From the NCBI GenBank assembly GCA_009838975.1, contig VXQO01000148.1, positions 1-44,287 on the forward strand: DNA of 44,287 nt. The letters are read 5' to 3'. The notes below the pieces were generated by a model. The model did no database searches. It was given only the letters and a program-made list of their open reading frames with translations, and was not told the DNA's origin. Positions 13,033 to 21,987 of the stretch are shown piece after piece; the first letter of the stretch is position 1; each line of letters begins with the position of its first letter. The translations under genes were made by a program, and so were the position numbers. This DNA is from Gemmatimonadota bacterium. GTDB lineage: Bacteria; Gemmatimonadota; Gemmatimonadetes; Longimicrobiales; Gaopeijiaceae.

Positions 13033-15927
13033 ATGAAGATTCCCATCTGCCATCCCTTCCGGCTCGGCCTGGCGGTCTGCGCAACGCTCCTGGTGAGCGC
13101 TGCCCCGTTGCTGGGACAGCAAGCCGGCACCGTGACGGGCCAGGTGACCCACGCGACCAGCGGTCGAGAGCTCTCCGGAGTGCAGGTCTCGATCGTGGGA
13201 AGCGGACTTGGCACCCTGACCGGCAACAACGGACGCTTTCTCATCCCGAATGTTCCCGCCGGGCCGGTAACGGTCCGGGCGGACATGATCGGATTCGGGG
13301 TCGAGGAGGTCCAGGTCACCGTCGACGCCGGGGGAACCGCCCTGGCCGACTTCGCCCTGACCGAGCGCGCGATCAGCCTCGATGAAATCGTGGTGACCGG
13401 CTCCGGGGCCGAAACCGCCCGGCGCAAGCTGGGCAACTCCATCTCGACGGTGAACGCGGTCGATGTCGTGCGTTCGGCGCCCATCACCAGCGTGGACCAG
13501 CTCATCCAGGGGCGCTCCGCGGGCGTGGCGATGAACCTCGCCTCCGGGACTGTCGGCCTGGGAGGCATGATCCGCATCCGCGGAATGACCTCGGTGTCGC
13601 TCAGCGGAGACCCCGTCGTCTACATAGACGGAATCCGCGTCGACGCCTCGCACGACCAGTCGGGCGTCTGGTTCGGCGGCATGGACATTTCCAGGCTGCA
13701 GGACATTTCGCCTTCCGAAATCGACCGGATCGAGATCGTGAAGGGATCGGCGGCCTCCACTCTGTATGGAACGCAGGGCGCGAACGGGGTCATCCAGATC
13801 TTCACCAAGCGGGGCCGCAGCGGCGCGCCCCAGTGGAATTTCGAGGTTGAACAGGGCTTCGAGCGGACGCCGACGGACACCTTCCCGGGAAGGATGAACC
13901 AGTACTTCCAGGGCCCCGACGGCTTCCAGGCGCGTGACCCGACCGAACTCGTCGAGAACGGCTACCACCACCGCTACGCGGGCTCCGTCAGCGGAGGCGG
14001 CCAGGCCGTCCGCTACTTCATTTCCGGGAGCTACAAGGGCCAGGAGGCGTCGCTCAAGGGGGACGCGAACTGGAACAAGGTGATCACCGGCAGACTCAAC
14101 CTGACGACCGTTCTGAGCCCGACCGTGACCGTCACCGCGACAACGGGCATCGTGCACAACCGATTACGGGTCCCCGACGACAACAACGCGCTCCACGGAC
14201 TCTATTCCCAGTTCGCGAGCGGGCTGCCGTACACCGCCTCGCCGGAGCGACCATACGGCGAGCGCTTCGGTAGCGTGGCCGCCAACAGCACGCTCGAGAA
14301 CTTCCAGCGCGTGCTGCGCACCACATCGGGGTTCGAGGTGACCCACCAGCCCACCGACAACTTCAGTCACACCTTCCGGAGCGGCGTGGACTGGTACGCC
14401 GACGAGTTCACCAAGTTCTTCCCGTTCGGGTACGAGGGGTCGGGCAACAAGCTCGGCAACAAGCGCAACCATACCCGGAGCTTCCGCGACATAACGACCG
14501 AGTACCGCGCGACCATGTCCAATTCGTTCGGCGAAACACTCACCTCGGAGTTCACCGCGGGCTTCCAGGGCAACTTCGAGAACACCATTCGCGTCGACGC
14601 CCGTGGCACCGACTTCCCCGCTCCCGGGGTCAAGTCGGTCGATGCGACGTCCACGACGCAGGGGTCCGAGCGGCGCGTCGAGGAGATCAACGCCGGCGTC
14701 TTCGTGCAGGAGACACTCGGACTCTGGGACAAGGTCTTCGTCACCGCGGGCATGCGGCTGGACGGCAACTCCGCCTTCGGTAACGAGTTCAACACGCAGC
14801 TCTATCCGAAGGCCTCGGTGGCGTACAACATCTCGCAGGAGGGCTTCTGGCCCACGGGTCTGGTGCCCACCATGAAACTGCGGGTGGCGTACGGCGAATC
14901 CGGCCTTGCACCGGCACAGTTCGCGGCGGACCGCACCTGGGCGCCGGTCTCGGCACAGGGTGGGCTGCCTGCCGTGACCCCGGGCAACATCGGAAACCCG
15001 GAACTGGGACCCGAGCGCTCCCAGGAAGTCGAAGTCGGGATGGACGCAGGCCTGCTGGACGACCGGATCGGCCTTGAGTTCACCGCCTACTTCCAGAAGA
15101 CGAGGGATGCGCTGCTCTTCAAGCCGTTCCCGTCGTCGCAGGGATTCACGGCCGACCAGTTGACGAACATCGGCCAGATCGAGAACCGCGGGATCGAGAT
15201 CGGGCTTAACGCCCTTCTCTACAGCTCAGAGAGCCTCGAACTGTCATCGAACGTCCAGTTCGCGACCTCGAAGAACGAAGTCACCGACATGGGCGGCGTA
15301 GCCGACATCTCCGGGTTCGGTTTCCGGATCAGCGAGGGGTATCCCGTGCACGGGGCGTGGGGTTACGAACTCGTCGGGTGGGACCCGACGGCCCGAAGGC
15401 ACAACCGCACCGACGAGCAGTTGTTCCAGGGGCAGACGGACCCCAAGTGGTTCGGGTCGTATTCGACGCAGCTGCGCTGGGGCAACCTCACGCTGGACGG
15501 CATGGCGGAGTTCCGGGGTGGCATGGTAAAGAACAACTTCTCCCGCTACTGGTCGAACCGGGTGCGTACCGGTGATGAATACCTGTCGCTGGTGCAGAGG
15601 CCGAACGGCGATCCCACCCCGGCGTCGGACTCCCTGTACAACTACACCGTCACACTGGGCTGGACCGGCTTCTACGAGCCGGCGGACTTCTTCACCATAC
15701 GGGAACTCAGCGTCGGCTACGACCTGCCCGACGACCTGCTGAGCCAGTTCGGTCTGACCCGCTCCAGCCTCCGTTTCTCCGCCCGGAACCTGTGGATGTG
15801 GAGCAAGTTCTCCGGAATCCACCCGGAGACCAACTGGGACGGTGCCGCGAACCTCAGGCAGGCACAGGACTTCGATACCCTGCCGCCGCCGAGGATCTTC
15901 CTGTTGACATTCCGAACGTCGATGTGA
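13033..15927 (+). CDS. SusC/RagA-type TonB-dependent outer-membrane receptor
   Basis: A 964-residue TonB-dependent transporter. The ATG at 13033 is chosen because GAGGAGGT lies 4 nt upstream; an earlier in-frame start adds only 14 unconvincing residues. Order of domains: a signal peptide (ending LLGQQ), a carboxypeptidase-regulatory-like/CNA-type beta domain (GTVTGQVTHATSGRELSGVQ, about 27-110), a TonB-box-like LDEIVVTGSG, a plug domain (SVDQLIQGRSAGVAM, IRIRGMTSVSLSGDPVVYID, IEIVKGSAASTLYGTQGANG) and a long C-terminal barrel ending in a hydrophobic strand. SusC proteins import glycans, peptides or other nutrients together with a SusD lipoprotein lid; the SusD gene follows by 13 nt. Substrate is not indicated by any adjacent glycoside hydrolase or peptidase in the operon. 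Confidence 0.96.
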   Translation: MKIPICHPFRLGLAVCATLLVSAAPLLGQQAGTVTGQVTHATSGRELSGVQVSIVGSGLGTLTGNNGRFLIPNVPAGPVTVRADMIGFGVEEVQVTVDAGGTALADFALTERAISLDEIVVTGSGAETARRKLGNSISTVNAVDVVRSAPITSVDQLIQGRSAGVAMNLASGTVGLGGMIRIRGMTSVSLSGDPVVYIDGIRVDASHDQSGVWFGGMDISRLQDISPSEIDRIEIVKGSAASTLYGTQGANGVIQIFTKRGRSGAPQWNFEVEQGFERTPTDTFPGRMNQYFQGPDGFQARDPTELVENGYHHRYAGSVSGGGQAVRYFISGSYKGQEASLKGDANWNKVITGRLNLTTVLSPTVTVTATTGIVHNRLRVPDDNNALHGLYSQFASGLPYTASPERPYGERFGSVAANSTLENFQRVLRTTSGFEVTHQPTDNFSHTFRSGVDWYADEFTKFFPFGYEGSGNKLGNKRNHTRSFRDITTEYRATMSNSFGETLTSEFTAGFQGNFENTIRVDARGTDFPAPGVKSVDATSTTQGSERRVEEINAGVFVQETLGLWDKVFVTAGMRLDGNSAFGNEFNTQLYPKASVAYNISQEGFWPTGLVPTMKLRVAYGESGLAPAQFAADRTWAPVSAQGGLPAVTPGNIGNPELGPERSQEVEVGMDAGLLDDRIGLEFTAYFQKTRDALLFKPFPSSQGFTADQLTNIGQIENRGIEIGLNALLYSSESLELSSNVQFATSKNEVTDMGGVADISGFGFRISEGYPVHGAWGYELVGWDPTARRHNRTDEQLFQGQTDPKWFGSYSTQLRWGNLTLDGMAEFRGGMVKNNFSRYWSNRVRTGDEYLSLVQRPNGDPTPASDSLYNYTVTLGWTGFYEPADFFTIRELSVGYDLPDDLLSQFGLTRSSLRFSARNLWMWSKFSGIHPETNWDGAANLRQAQDFDTLPPPRIFLLTFRTSM

Positions 15928-15940
15928 CGGGGAGGGCACA

Positions 15941-17170
15941 ATGACTTACTCACGGACTTATTCACGGAAACGATCTCTGCTGCAGTGCCTGCTTGCGCTC
16001 ACGCTTCCCGTATTCGTGCTTGCCGCCTGCGACGGATTGCTCGAGGTGCAGAACGAACAGCAAATTCTGGAGCAGGATCTCGACCAGGAAGCGGCTCTGC
16101 CACCGGTCGTCAACGGTGTTGCCGGTGACTGGGCGCTGATGTACACGGGTGCCATCAACATCATCGGGCTCGTTTCGTTCGAGCTGATCCATACCGGTTC
16201 CTTCCCGAGCTGGAGGTCGGTGGAGACCGGACTCATGGACCGCACATCGAATGGCAACGGCGTCTACAACAACCTTTCCAGATCGATCTGGGTGGCGGAT
16301 GATGCCGCCCGACGCATCGACGAGGCTTTCGGTGGGGGAGGCGGCATGGTGGAGCCCGCACAGGTTCGAACCTGGGGCGGACTGGCCAAGATCATGATGG
16401 GCGACAACTTCTGCGAAGGGACGCTCAATGGCGGACCGGCCATGCCGCCGGCCGAATTCTACCGGCTTGCGGACCAGGACTTCACGGAGGCCATGAGCCT
16501 CGCGTCGTCCGCTGGTGCGCCTGACTGGGCCATGCGGGCACAGGCGGGGCGGGCGCGCGCCCGGCTGATGCTTGGTGACTATGCGGGCGCCATGTCCGAC
16601 GCGAAGGCGATCCAGGCCGGATACCGTTTCGACGCCGTCTACTCGCAGAACAGCGGCCGAGAAAACAATTCGGTGGCCAGCCTGACCCGCACCCTCACGC
16701 GGCGGGAGGCGGGCGTGCATCCGACCTTCTACGACGACCCGCGGTTCATCGCCGATCCACGAACGCCGTTCATCGACAGGGGACCCAACGAAACGGGCCC
16801 CGATCCGACGCGGAAATACGTGGAGCAGGAGAAGTACAAGGTGCGGGACTCACCGATCCCGATTTCAACCTGGCAGGAAGCCCGCTTGATGGAAGCGGAG
16901 GCAGAGTTGAATATTGGCAGTGCCGAACGCGCCGTGGATCTCATCAACGAGGTGCGAGCTTTCGTCTCTCTCGATCCCTACGAGGGCGAGGTGAGCCACG
17001 CGGCGGTGATGGCGCAGATCCTGTATGAGCGCTCTGCGGAACTCTGGCTGCAGGGCCACCGCCTCAACGACCTCAGGAGAACGAACGATCCCTCGCTTGC
17101 TGGCCGCGGAGTGTGCTTCGAGATCGGCATCGACGAGTGGGAATCGAACCCGAATCTCGGAGGAAGCTGA
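15941..17170 (+). CDS. SusD/RagB-family nutrient-binding lipoprotein
   Basis: A 409-residue lipoprotein with lipobox VLAAC at about residue 30 and then LLEVQNEQQILEQDLD, the usual SusD/RagB opening. The helical body includes RAGRARARLMLGDYAGAMSDA (TPR-like), and the C-terminus has ERSAELWLQGHRLNDLRRTND, the family's signature near the end, followed by a short Cys-containing tail ending WESNPNL. It is shorter than typical Bacteroidetes SusD (about 500 residues), as is usual for the non-Bacteroidetes branch. It partners with the SusC receptor encoded 13 nt upstream, forming the lid of the uptake complex. A GGGGAGGG ribosome site overlaps the end of the SusC gene. Confidence 0.93.
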   Translation: MTYSRTYSRKRSLLQCLLALTLPVFVLAACDGLLEVQNEQQILEQDLDQEAALPPVVNGVAGDWALMYTGAINIIGLVSFELIHTGSFPSWRSVETGLMDRTSNGNGVYNNLSRSIWVADDAARRIDEAFGGGGGMVEPAQVRTWGGLAKIMMGDNFCEGTLNGGPAMPPAEFYRLADQDFTEAMSLASSAGAPDWAMRAQAGRARARLMLGDYAGAMSDAKAIQAGYRFDAVYSQNSGRENNSVASLTRTLTRREAGVHPTFYDDPRFIADPRTPFIDRGPNETGPDPTRKYVEQEKYKVRDSPIPISTWQEARLMEAEAELNIGSAERAVDLINEVRAFVSLDPYEGEVSHAAVMAQILYERSAELWLQGHRLNDLRRTNDPSLAGRGVCFEIGIDEWESNPNLGGS

Positions 17171-17184
17171 CAACCCCGTCGCGC

Positions 17185-17210
17185 CGCGGCCGGGCTTCGG
17201 CCCGGTCGCG
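17185..17210 (+). terminator. UUCG-loop hairpin after the SusC/SusD pair
   Basis: CGCGGCCGGGC-ttcg-GCCCGGTCGCG is an 11-bp stem with one G-U pair and a UUCG tetraloop, 15 nt after the SusD stop. No U-run follows. It probably ends the SusC/SusD transcript or stabilises its 3' end. Confidence 0.65.
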
Positions 17211-17284
17211 GTGCCGGCGCCCTTGACGGTGACGCTCGCAGGGCCCGGGCGGCATTCAACGGTCCCCGACGCCGCCCCCTGCCG

Positions 17285-18325
17285 ATGAAGTTCGTTCTCG
17301 CGGGCTTCGCCGGGTCGGGCAAGACGACCCTGTTCAACGCCATGACGGGGCTCGACGTTCCGGTCGGATACGGCGGCCAGGCGCGCGTCGGCACCGTGCG
17401 CGTGCCCGACCCGCGCGTCGACTTCCTCTCACGGGCACACTCGCCGAAGAAGACGACGCACGCCACGATCAACCTCAAGGACGTACCGGGCGAGTACGGT
17501 GGCAAGCCGCACGTCCTCTCGCCAGGTGCGCTGCACCAGATCCGGGACCGGGAGGCCCTGTGTCTGGTGCTGCGCGACTTCGTGAACCCCGCGCTGGACG
17601 CTGCGCCCGACCCGGTCGGGGATCTCCTGGCCTTCCACGACGAGTGCGTCCTCTCCGACCTGGGCATCGCGGAGCGCAGGCTCGACCGGGCGCGCAAGGA
17701 GCGGGCCGACGTGCGGGAGATCGGCGCGTTCGAGACCGCCGTCGCCGCGCTGGAGGAAGGCCTTGCGTTGCGGCAGGTGCCCCGTGACGAGCTGTACCGC
17801 GGCTTCCTGAAGGGCTATGGCCTGCTGACCGATCTGCCGCTGCTGGCAGCCGTCAACGTGGACGAGGACCGCGTGGGCGAGCCGCTCGATTCGGAGCTGG
17901 CGGCGGGAATCGCGGCGATGGGAGGCGCCGGCATGATCCTCTCCGCCCGCGTCGAGGCCGAAATCGCGGCGCTGGACCCGGAAGACCAGACGGAGTTCCT
18001 GGAGGACATGGGGCTCGCCGAGCCGACGCTGGCCCGCTTCATCCGCGCAGCGTACTCGCTGATGGATCTGATCTCGTTCTTCACCGTAGGACCCGAGGAC
18101 GTGCACGCCTGGACCATCCGGCGCGGTATGGTCGCGCGCAGGGCCGCTGGGCGGATCCACAGCGACATGGAGCGCGGCTTCATCCGCGCCGAGATCATCC
18201 CGTATGAAGTCTTCGCCGATTTCGGGACCGAGCAGGCCGTGAAGGACGCCGGGCGGATGCGGGTGGAGGGGAAGGAATACGTGGTGGCGGATGGCGACAT
18301 CATGTACGTGCGGTTCAATGTGTAG
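17285..18325 (+). CDS. YchF/OLA1-like GTP/ATP-binding protein, divergent
   Basis: A 346-residue P-loop NTPase of the YchF group of the Obg family. The P-loop is GFAGSGKTTLFNAMTG (residues 7-22), where standard YchF has GLPNVGKSTLFNALT. The G3 region reads KDVPGEYGG in place of the usual DIAGLVKGA. The unusual G4 motif NVDE, typical of YchF, is kept. The C-terminal TGS domain is clear: DLISFFTVGPEDVHAWTIRR, MERGFIRAEIIPYEVFADFG and EYVVADGDIMYVRFNV. YchF proteins bind ribosomes and can prefer ATP. The altered G1 and G3 motifs suggest a separate subfamily rather than the housekeeping copy. There is no strong ribosome site before the ATG. Confidence 0.88.
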   Translation: MKFVLAGFAGSGKTTLFNAMTGLDVPVGYGGQARVGTVRVPDPRVDFLSRAHSPKKTTHATINLKDVPGEYGGKPHVLSPGALHQIRDREALCLVLRDFVNPALDAAPDPVGDLLAFHDECVLSDLGIAERRLDRARKERADVREIGAFETAVAALEEGLALRQVPRDELYRGFLKGYGLLTDLPLLAAVNVDEDRVGEPLDSELAAGIAAMGGAGMILSARVEAEIAALDPEDQTEFLEDMGLAEPTLARFIRAAYSLMDLISFFTVGPEDVHAWTIRRGMVARRAAGRIHSDMERGFIRAEIIPYEVFADFGTEQAVKDAGRMRVEGKEYVVADGDIMYVRFNV

Positions 18326-18352
18326 GGCGTCGATTCTCCGCTCTGGCGCGCA

Positions 18353-18381
18353 TTGACTTCGAAATCGCGCTCCGCGAAAAT
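18353..18381 (+). promoter_or_regulatory. Probable promoter of tRNA-Asn
   Basis: TTGACT (18353-18358), a 17-nt spacer and GAAAAT (18376-18381) resemble a sigma-70 promoter. Transcription would begin about 35 nt before the tRNA. The -10 match is imperfect (AAATTA one base on is an alternative). Confidence 0.5.
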
Positions 18382-18423
18382 TAAGGTCTGTGCCGCATCG
18401 ATTTCCGTGTGCGGTTTACGCAT

Positions 18424-18496
18424 TCCCGCGTAGCTCAGCTGGTAGAGCAGACGGCTGTTAACCGTCGGGTCGCAGGTTCGAGTCCTGCCGCGGGAG
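18424..18496 (+). tRNA. tRNA-Asn (GUU)
   Basis: All four arms fold: acceptor TCCCGCG/CGCGGGA, D-stem GCTC/GAGC, anticodon stem GACGG/CCGTC with loop CTGTTAA (anticodon GTT), and T-stem GCAGG/CCTGC with loop TTCGAGT. Length is 73 nt including the discriminator G. CCA is not encoded and must be added after transcription. It is a GUU anticodon tRNA, one of the substrates for queuosine at position 34; the epoxyqueuosine reductase gene (QueG) is 13 kb downstream. Confidence 0.97.
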
Positions 18497-18576
18497 CTGT
18501 TTCCGGTGGCCCTCCGCGCCGCCGTTCCCTATTCTGACGGGTGTCCCACCGCTTCGCCGCAGCCCCGGAGGCACCC

Positions 18577-21500
18577 ATGTCTCTTGACCGTCCTGCCGCC
18601 CCGTTCCTGTGGGCCGCCTTCCTGGCGGCCGCTGCCCTCCCCGCCCCGGCCCTCGCCCAGGACGCGGCCGGACCCGACGGCTCCGACAACGCCGACTGGG
18701 ACGTCACCCTCGCGCGGGGCGATACCCGCGAAATCGACTTCGAGACCGACGAGGGGACCTGGATGTCGGTGGACATGTCGCCCGACGGACGGTGGATCGT
18801 CTTCGATCTCCTCGCGCACGTCTACCGCATCCCCGCGGAGGGCGGGCGGGCCGAAAGCCTCACGCAGGAGAGCGGCGTCGCGGTCAACTACCATCCCAAA
18901 TACTCCCCCGACGGCACGCGCATCGCCTTCATCTCGGACCGTGCCGGCCAGACGAACCTCTGGGTGATGGACGCGGACGGGTCGAACCCGCGCCAGGTAC
19001 AGTCCAGCATGGACACCCGCGTGACGATGCCTGAATGGACGGCCGACGGCGAGTATATCCTGGTGGCGCAGAGCGGCGGCATCTGGATGTACCACGTCGA
19101 TGGCGGCACTGGGATCGAGGTCGTCTCCAGTGACGGGGGCAGCGCGTCGTGGCCATCGGTGTCCGAGGACGGGCGGCACCTTTACTACCACGTGCGCACG
19201 CCAGGGCAGACCGTCCCGTGGGCGGTGGACGACATCTTCGCCGAACCGGTGGACGGTGCGCTCGTGCGCGACGCCCTGCAGGGCACCATGAACATCCGCC
19301 GCATGGACCTGGAAAGCGGCGAGATCACGCAGGTCACCAGCGGCGTGCCCTCGCGGCAGTATCGGCTGTCGGGCGGCGGCGGCTTCGCGGGCGAGATTTC
19401 CCCGGACGGACGCCAGGTCGCCTTCGCGCGCCGCCTCCCCGACGCCACGATCGAGTGGAAGGGCCACGAGTTCGGCCCCAGCACCGCGCTCTGGGTCCGC
19501 GACCTGGAGACGGGTGCCGAGCGGATCGTCATGGACCCGATCGCGCAGGACATGACCGAGGGGATGAAGACGATCCGCATGCTGCCCGGCTACGCGTGGA
19601 CGCCCGATGGGGCGTCGATCGTGATCGCGCAGGGAGGGAAGCTTAGGCGACTGGATGTGGCCAGCGGCGAGGTCTCGACCATTCCCTTCAACGCGCGCGT
19701 CCACAGGGTGATCTCCGAGCAGGCCTACCAGGCCTTCCGCATCGACGACGATCCTGTCCCCATCAACTTTACACGCTGGGCCACAGGCTCGCCCGATGGT
19801 GAGCGGCTCGCGTTCTCGGCCGCCGGACGCGTCTGGGTCATGGACCTGCCCGACGGGACGCCCCGCCGCCTCACGTCCGACACCGGCAAGCGCTTCGAGT
19901 ACTCGCCGTCCTGGTCGCCGGACAGCCGGTCGATCGCCTACACGACGGTCGACGAAAGCGCGACCGGGCATGTGATGACCATCAGCGCCGACGGCGGCAG
20001 CCCCCGGCAGGTCAGCGCCGAGCCCGGCGAGTACGCCCACACCCGGTGGAGCCCGGACGGCTCGGAGATTCTGGCGACGCGGGGGTCGGGCGCCACGGTC
20101 CGCTACCGCTCGGTGGCGCACAACCCGTGGTACGACTTGGTGCTCTTCCCGGCGGCCGGACCCGGCGGCGGTGCCGAAACCGGCGACGAGGCCGGAATGG
20201 GCTCAGCCGGCCGGCGCGTTGTCCGCGTCCCGGGCAACACGCTGCCTACACGCACCCAGTTCGTGCGGGGCGCCTTCGGCCCGGATGGCCGCATCTTCTA
20301 CCGCACGATGGGCGACTCCACGCGGCTGCGTTCGGTCGCGCGCGACGGCTCCGACCCCCGCACCCACCTCGTCCTCCCCTGGGCCGACGAGGTCATGATC
20401 TCCCCCGACGGCCGCCACGCCGCCTTCAACGAGGGCGACAACGCGTACCTGGTCCCGGTTCCGAGCGGGGCGGCGCGGATAGGCGGCGCGGTCGCGGTCG
20501 CCAAGAAGGGCGGGAAGCTCCCCGTGCGGCAGCTCAGCCGGCGAGGCGGCATCTTCCCCGGCTGGCGCGACGCCAATACGGTCGAGTTCGGGAGCGCGGC
20601 GAGCTACTACGCGCACGATGTCGCGGCCGAGACCACCGACACGTTCCAGATTGCGCTCCAGGTCCCCCGCGGCTCGCTCGGCATGGGCACGGTCGCCATC
20701 ACCGGCGCCCGCATCATCACCCTCGAGAACCGGCAGGTCATCGAGAACGGCACGCTAGTCGCCACGGATGGCAGGATCACCTGCGTCGGCGCAATGGCCG
20801 AATGCGACGCGGCCGGAGCCGATCACACCATCGACGGCACCGGCAAGACCGTGATCCCCGGCTTCATCGACATGCACTCGCACTTCTTCCGCGAGTACCG
20901 GGGCATCATCCCGCCCAACGCCTTCGAAATGGCCGTCGCGCTGGCCTACGGCGTCACCAGCAACCTCGACAATTCGCAGTGGTCGCAGGATGTCTTCCCG
21001 GCCGCGCAGATGATCGAAGCCGGGGTCCTGGTCGGCCCCCGCACCTACACCACGGGCGACCCGCTTTACAGAGGCGACGCCGTTCGCCAGAACGAACTCA
21101 CCAGCTACGAGGTCGCCGAGGACAACATCGCCCGGCTCCAGTCGTGGGGCGCCGTGTCGCTCAAGCAGTACCTGCAGCCGCGCCGGGACCAGCGCCAGTG
21201 GGTGTCGGACATCGCGCGCAAGCGCGGCCTCATGGTCACGTCGGAGGGCAGCGACCTGGCGTTCAACATGGGCATGATCATGGACGGCCAGACCGCGTGG
21301 GAGCACCCGATCAGCTACGTCCCGATGTACTCGGACGCGGCCCGCTTCTTCGGGCGCGCCGAAACCGTCTACTCGCCGACGTTCGTGGTCGGGGGCCCGG
21401 GGCCGTGGAACGACGAGTGGTTCTTCCAGGAGACCGAGGTCTGGCGCGACGAGAAGCTCCGCCTGTGGATGCCGTGGAAGCAGCTCGTGCCGCACGCCCG

Positions 21501-21951
21501 CCGCGTCTTCCAGCGCCCCTTCACCGACTACAGCTACCCGATGCTGGCCCAGGTGCTCGCGGACTGGATGGCTGAAGGCGCCCGTGGAGCCATTGGCGCG
21601 CACGGCCAGCAGCATGGTCTGGCGTCCCACTGGGAGGTCTGGATCGCGGAATCCGCGATGGGGCCGATGGGCGCGCTGGAGCTTGCCAGCGTCGAAGGGG
21701 CCTACTTCCTCGGCGCCTCGGAAGACCTGGGCACGCTCACGCCCGGCAAGCTCGCGGACCTGATGGTCCTCAATTCCAATCCCCTCGACAACATCCGCAA
21801 TACGACCGACATCATGCTCGTCATGAAGGGCGGTATCGTCTACGACGGAATGACCCTCGACGAACTCTGGCCCACCGAGCGGCCCTACGGCGCGCGCCCG
21901 TGGATCCACGAGGAGGTCTGGAGGTCGGGCCCGCGGCCGGTGAACCGTTAG
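18577..21951 (+). CDS. TolB-like propeller fused to amidohydrolase, secreted
   Basis: A 1124-residue protein. The ATG at 18577 with GGAG 6 nt upstream is preferred over the GTG at 18541. A signal peptide ends near ALAQ. Residues about 45-690 carry repeated PD40/WD40-like strands such as DMSPDGRWIVFDL, KYSPDGTRIAFISDRAG, EISPDGRQVAFARR and SWSPDSRSIAYTTVD, as in TolB and prolyl oligopeptidase propellers. From about residue 700 an amidohydrolase-superfamily domain follows: TGARIITLENRQVIENGTLV, VIPGFIDMHSHFF (metal-binding HxH), EHPISYVPMY and GAHGQQHGLASHWE, ending in GTLTPGKLADLMVLNSNPLD. Family members include imidazolonepropionase-like and dipeptidase-like enzymes. Substrate is unknown; a periplasmic hydrolase of cyclic amides or dipeptides is inferred. 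Confidence 0.92.
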   Translation: MSLDRPAAPFLWAAFLAAAALPAPALAQDAAGPDGSDNADWDVTLARGDTREIDFETDEGTWMSVDMSPDGRWIVFDLLAHVYRIPAEGGRAESLTQESGVAVNYHPKYSPDGTRIAFISDRAGQTNLWVMDADGSNPRQVQSSMDTRVTMPEWTADGEYILVAQSGGIWMYHVDGGTGIEVVSSDGGSASWPSVSEDGRHLYYHVRTPGQTVPWAVDDIFAEPVDGALVRDALQGTMNIRRMDLESGEITQVTSGVPSRQYRLSGGGGFAGEISPDGRQVAFARRLPDATIEWKGHEFGPSTALWVRDLETGAERIVMDPIAQDMTEGMKTIRMLPGYAWTPDGASIVIAQGGKLRRLDVASGEVSTIPFNARVHRVISEQAYQAFRIDDDPVPINFTRWATGSPDGERLAFSAAGRVWVMDLPDGTPRRLTSDTGKRFEYSPSWSPDSRSIAYTTVDESATGHVMTISADGGSPRQVSAEPGEYAHTRWSPDGSEILATRGSGATVRYRSVAHNPWYDLVLFPAAGPGGGAETGDEAGMGSAGRRVVRVPGNTLPTRTQFVRGAFGPDGRIFYRTMGDSTRLRSVARDGSDPRTHLVLPWADEVMISPDGRHAAFNEGDNAYLVPVPSGAARIGGAVAVAKKGGKLPVRQLSRRGGIFPGWRDANTVEFGSAASYYAHDVAAETTDTFQIALQVPRGSLGMGTVAITGARIITLENRQVIENGTLVATDGRITCVGAMAECDAAGADHTIDGTGKTVIPGFIDMHSHFFREYRGIIPPNAFEMAVALAYGVTSNLDNSQWSQDVFPAAQMIEAGVLVGPRTYTTGDPLYRGDAVRQNELTSYEVAEDNIARLQSWGAVSLKQYLQPRRDQRQWVSDIARKRGLMVTSEGSDLAFNMGMIMDGQTAWEHPISYVPMYSDAARFFGRAETVYSPTFVVGGPGPWNDEWFFQETEVWRDEKLRLWMPWKQLVPHARRVFQRPFTDYSYPMLAQVLADWMAEGARGAIGAHGQQHGLASHWEVWIAESAMGPMGALELASVEGAYFLGASEDLGTLTPGKLADLMVLNSNPLDNIRNTTDIMLVMKGGIVYDGMTLDELWPTERPYGARPWIHEEVWRSGPRPVNR

Positions 21952-21987
21952 CACGATCGCAGAAACGCAATGCCGAGGAGGATGTGG

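Noticed and set aside
12853..14157. 434-codon minus-strand ORF
   Set aside because: Antisense to the SusC gene and its promoter; no motif or ribosome site.
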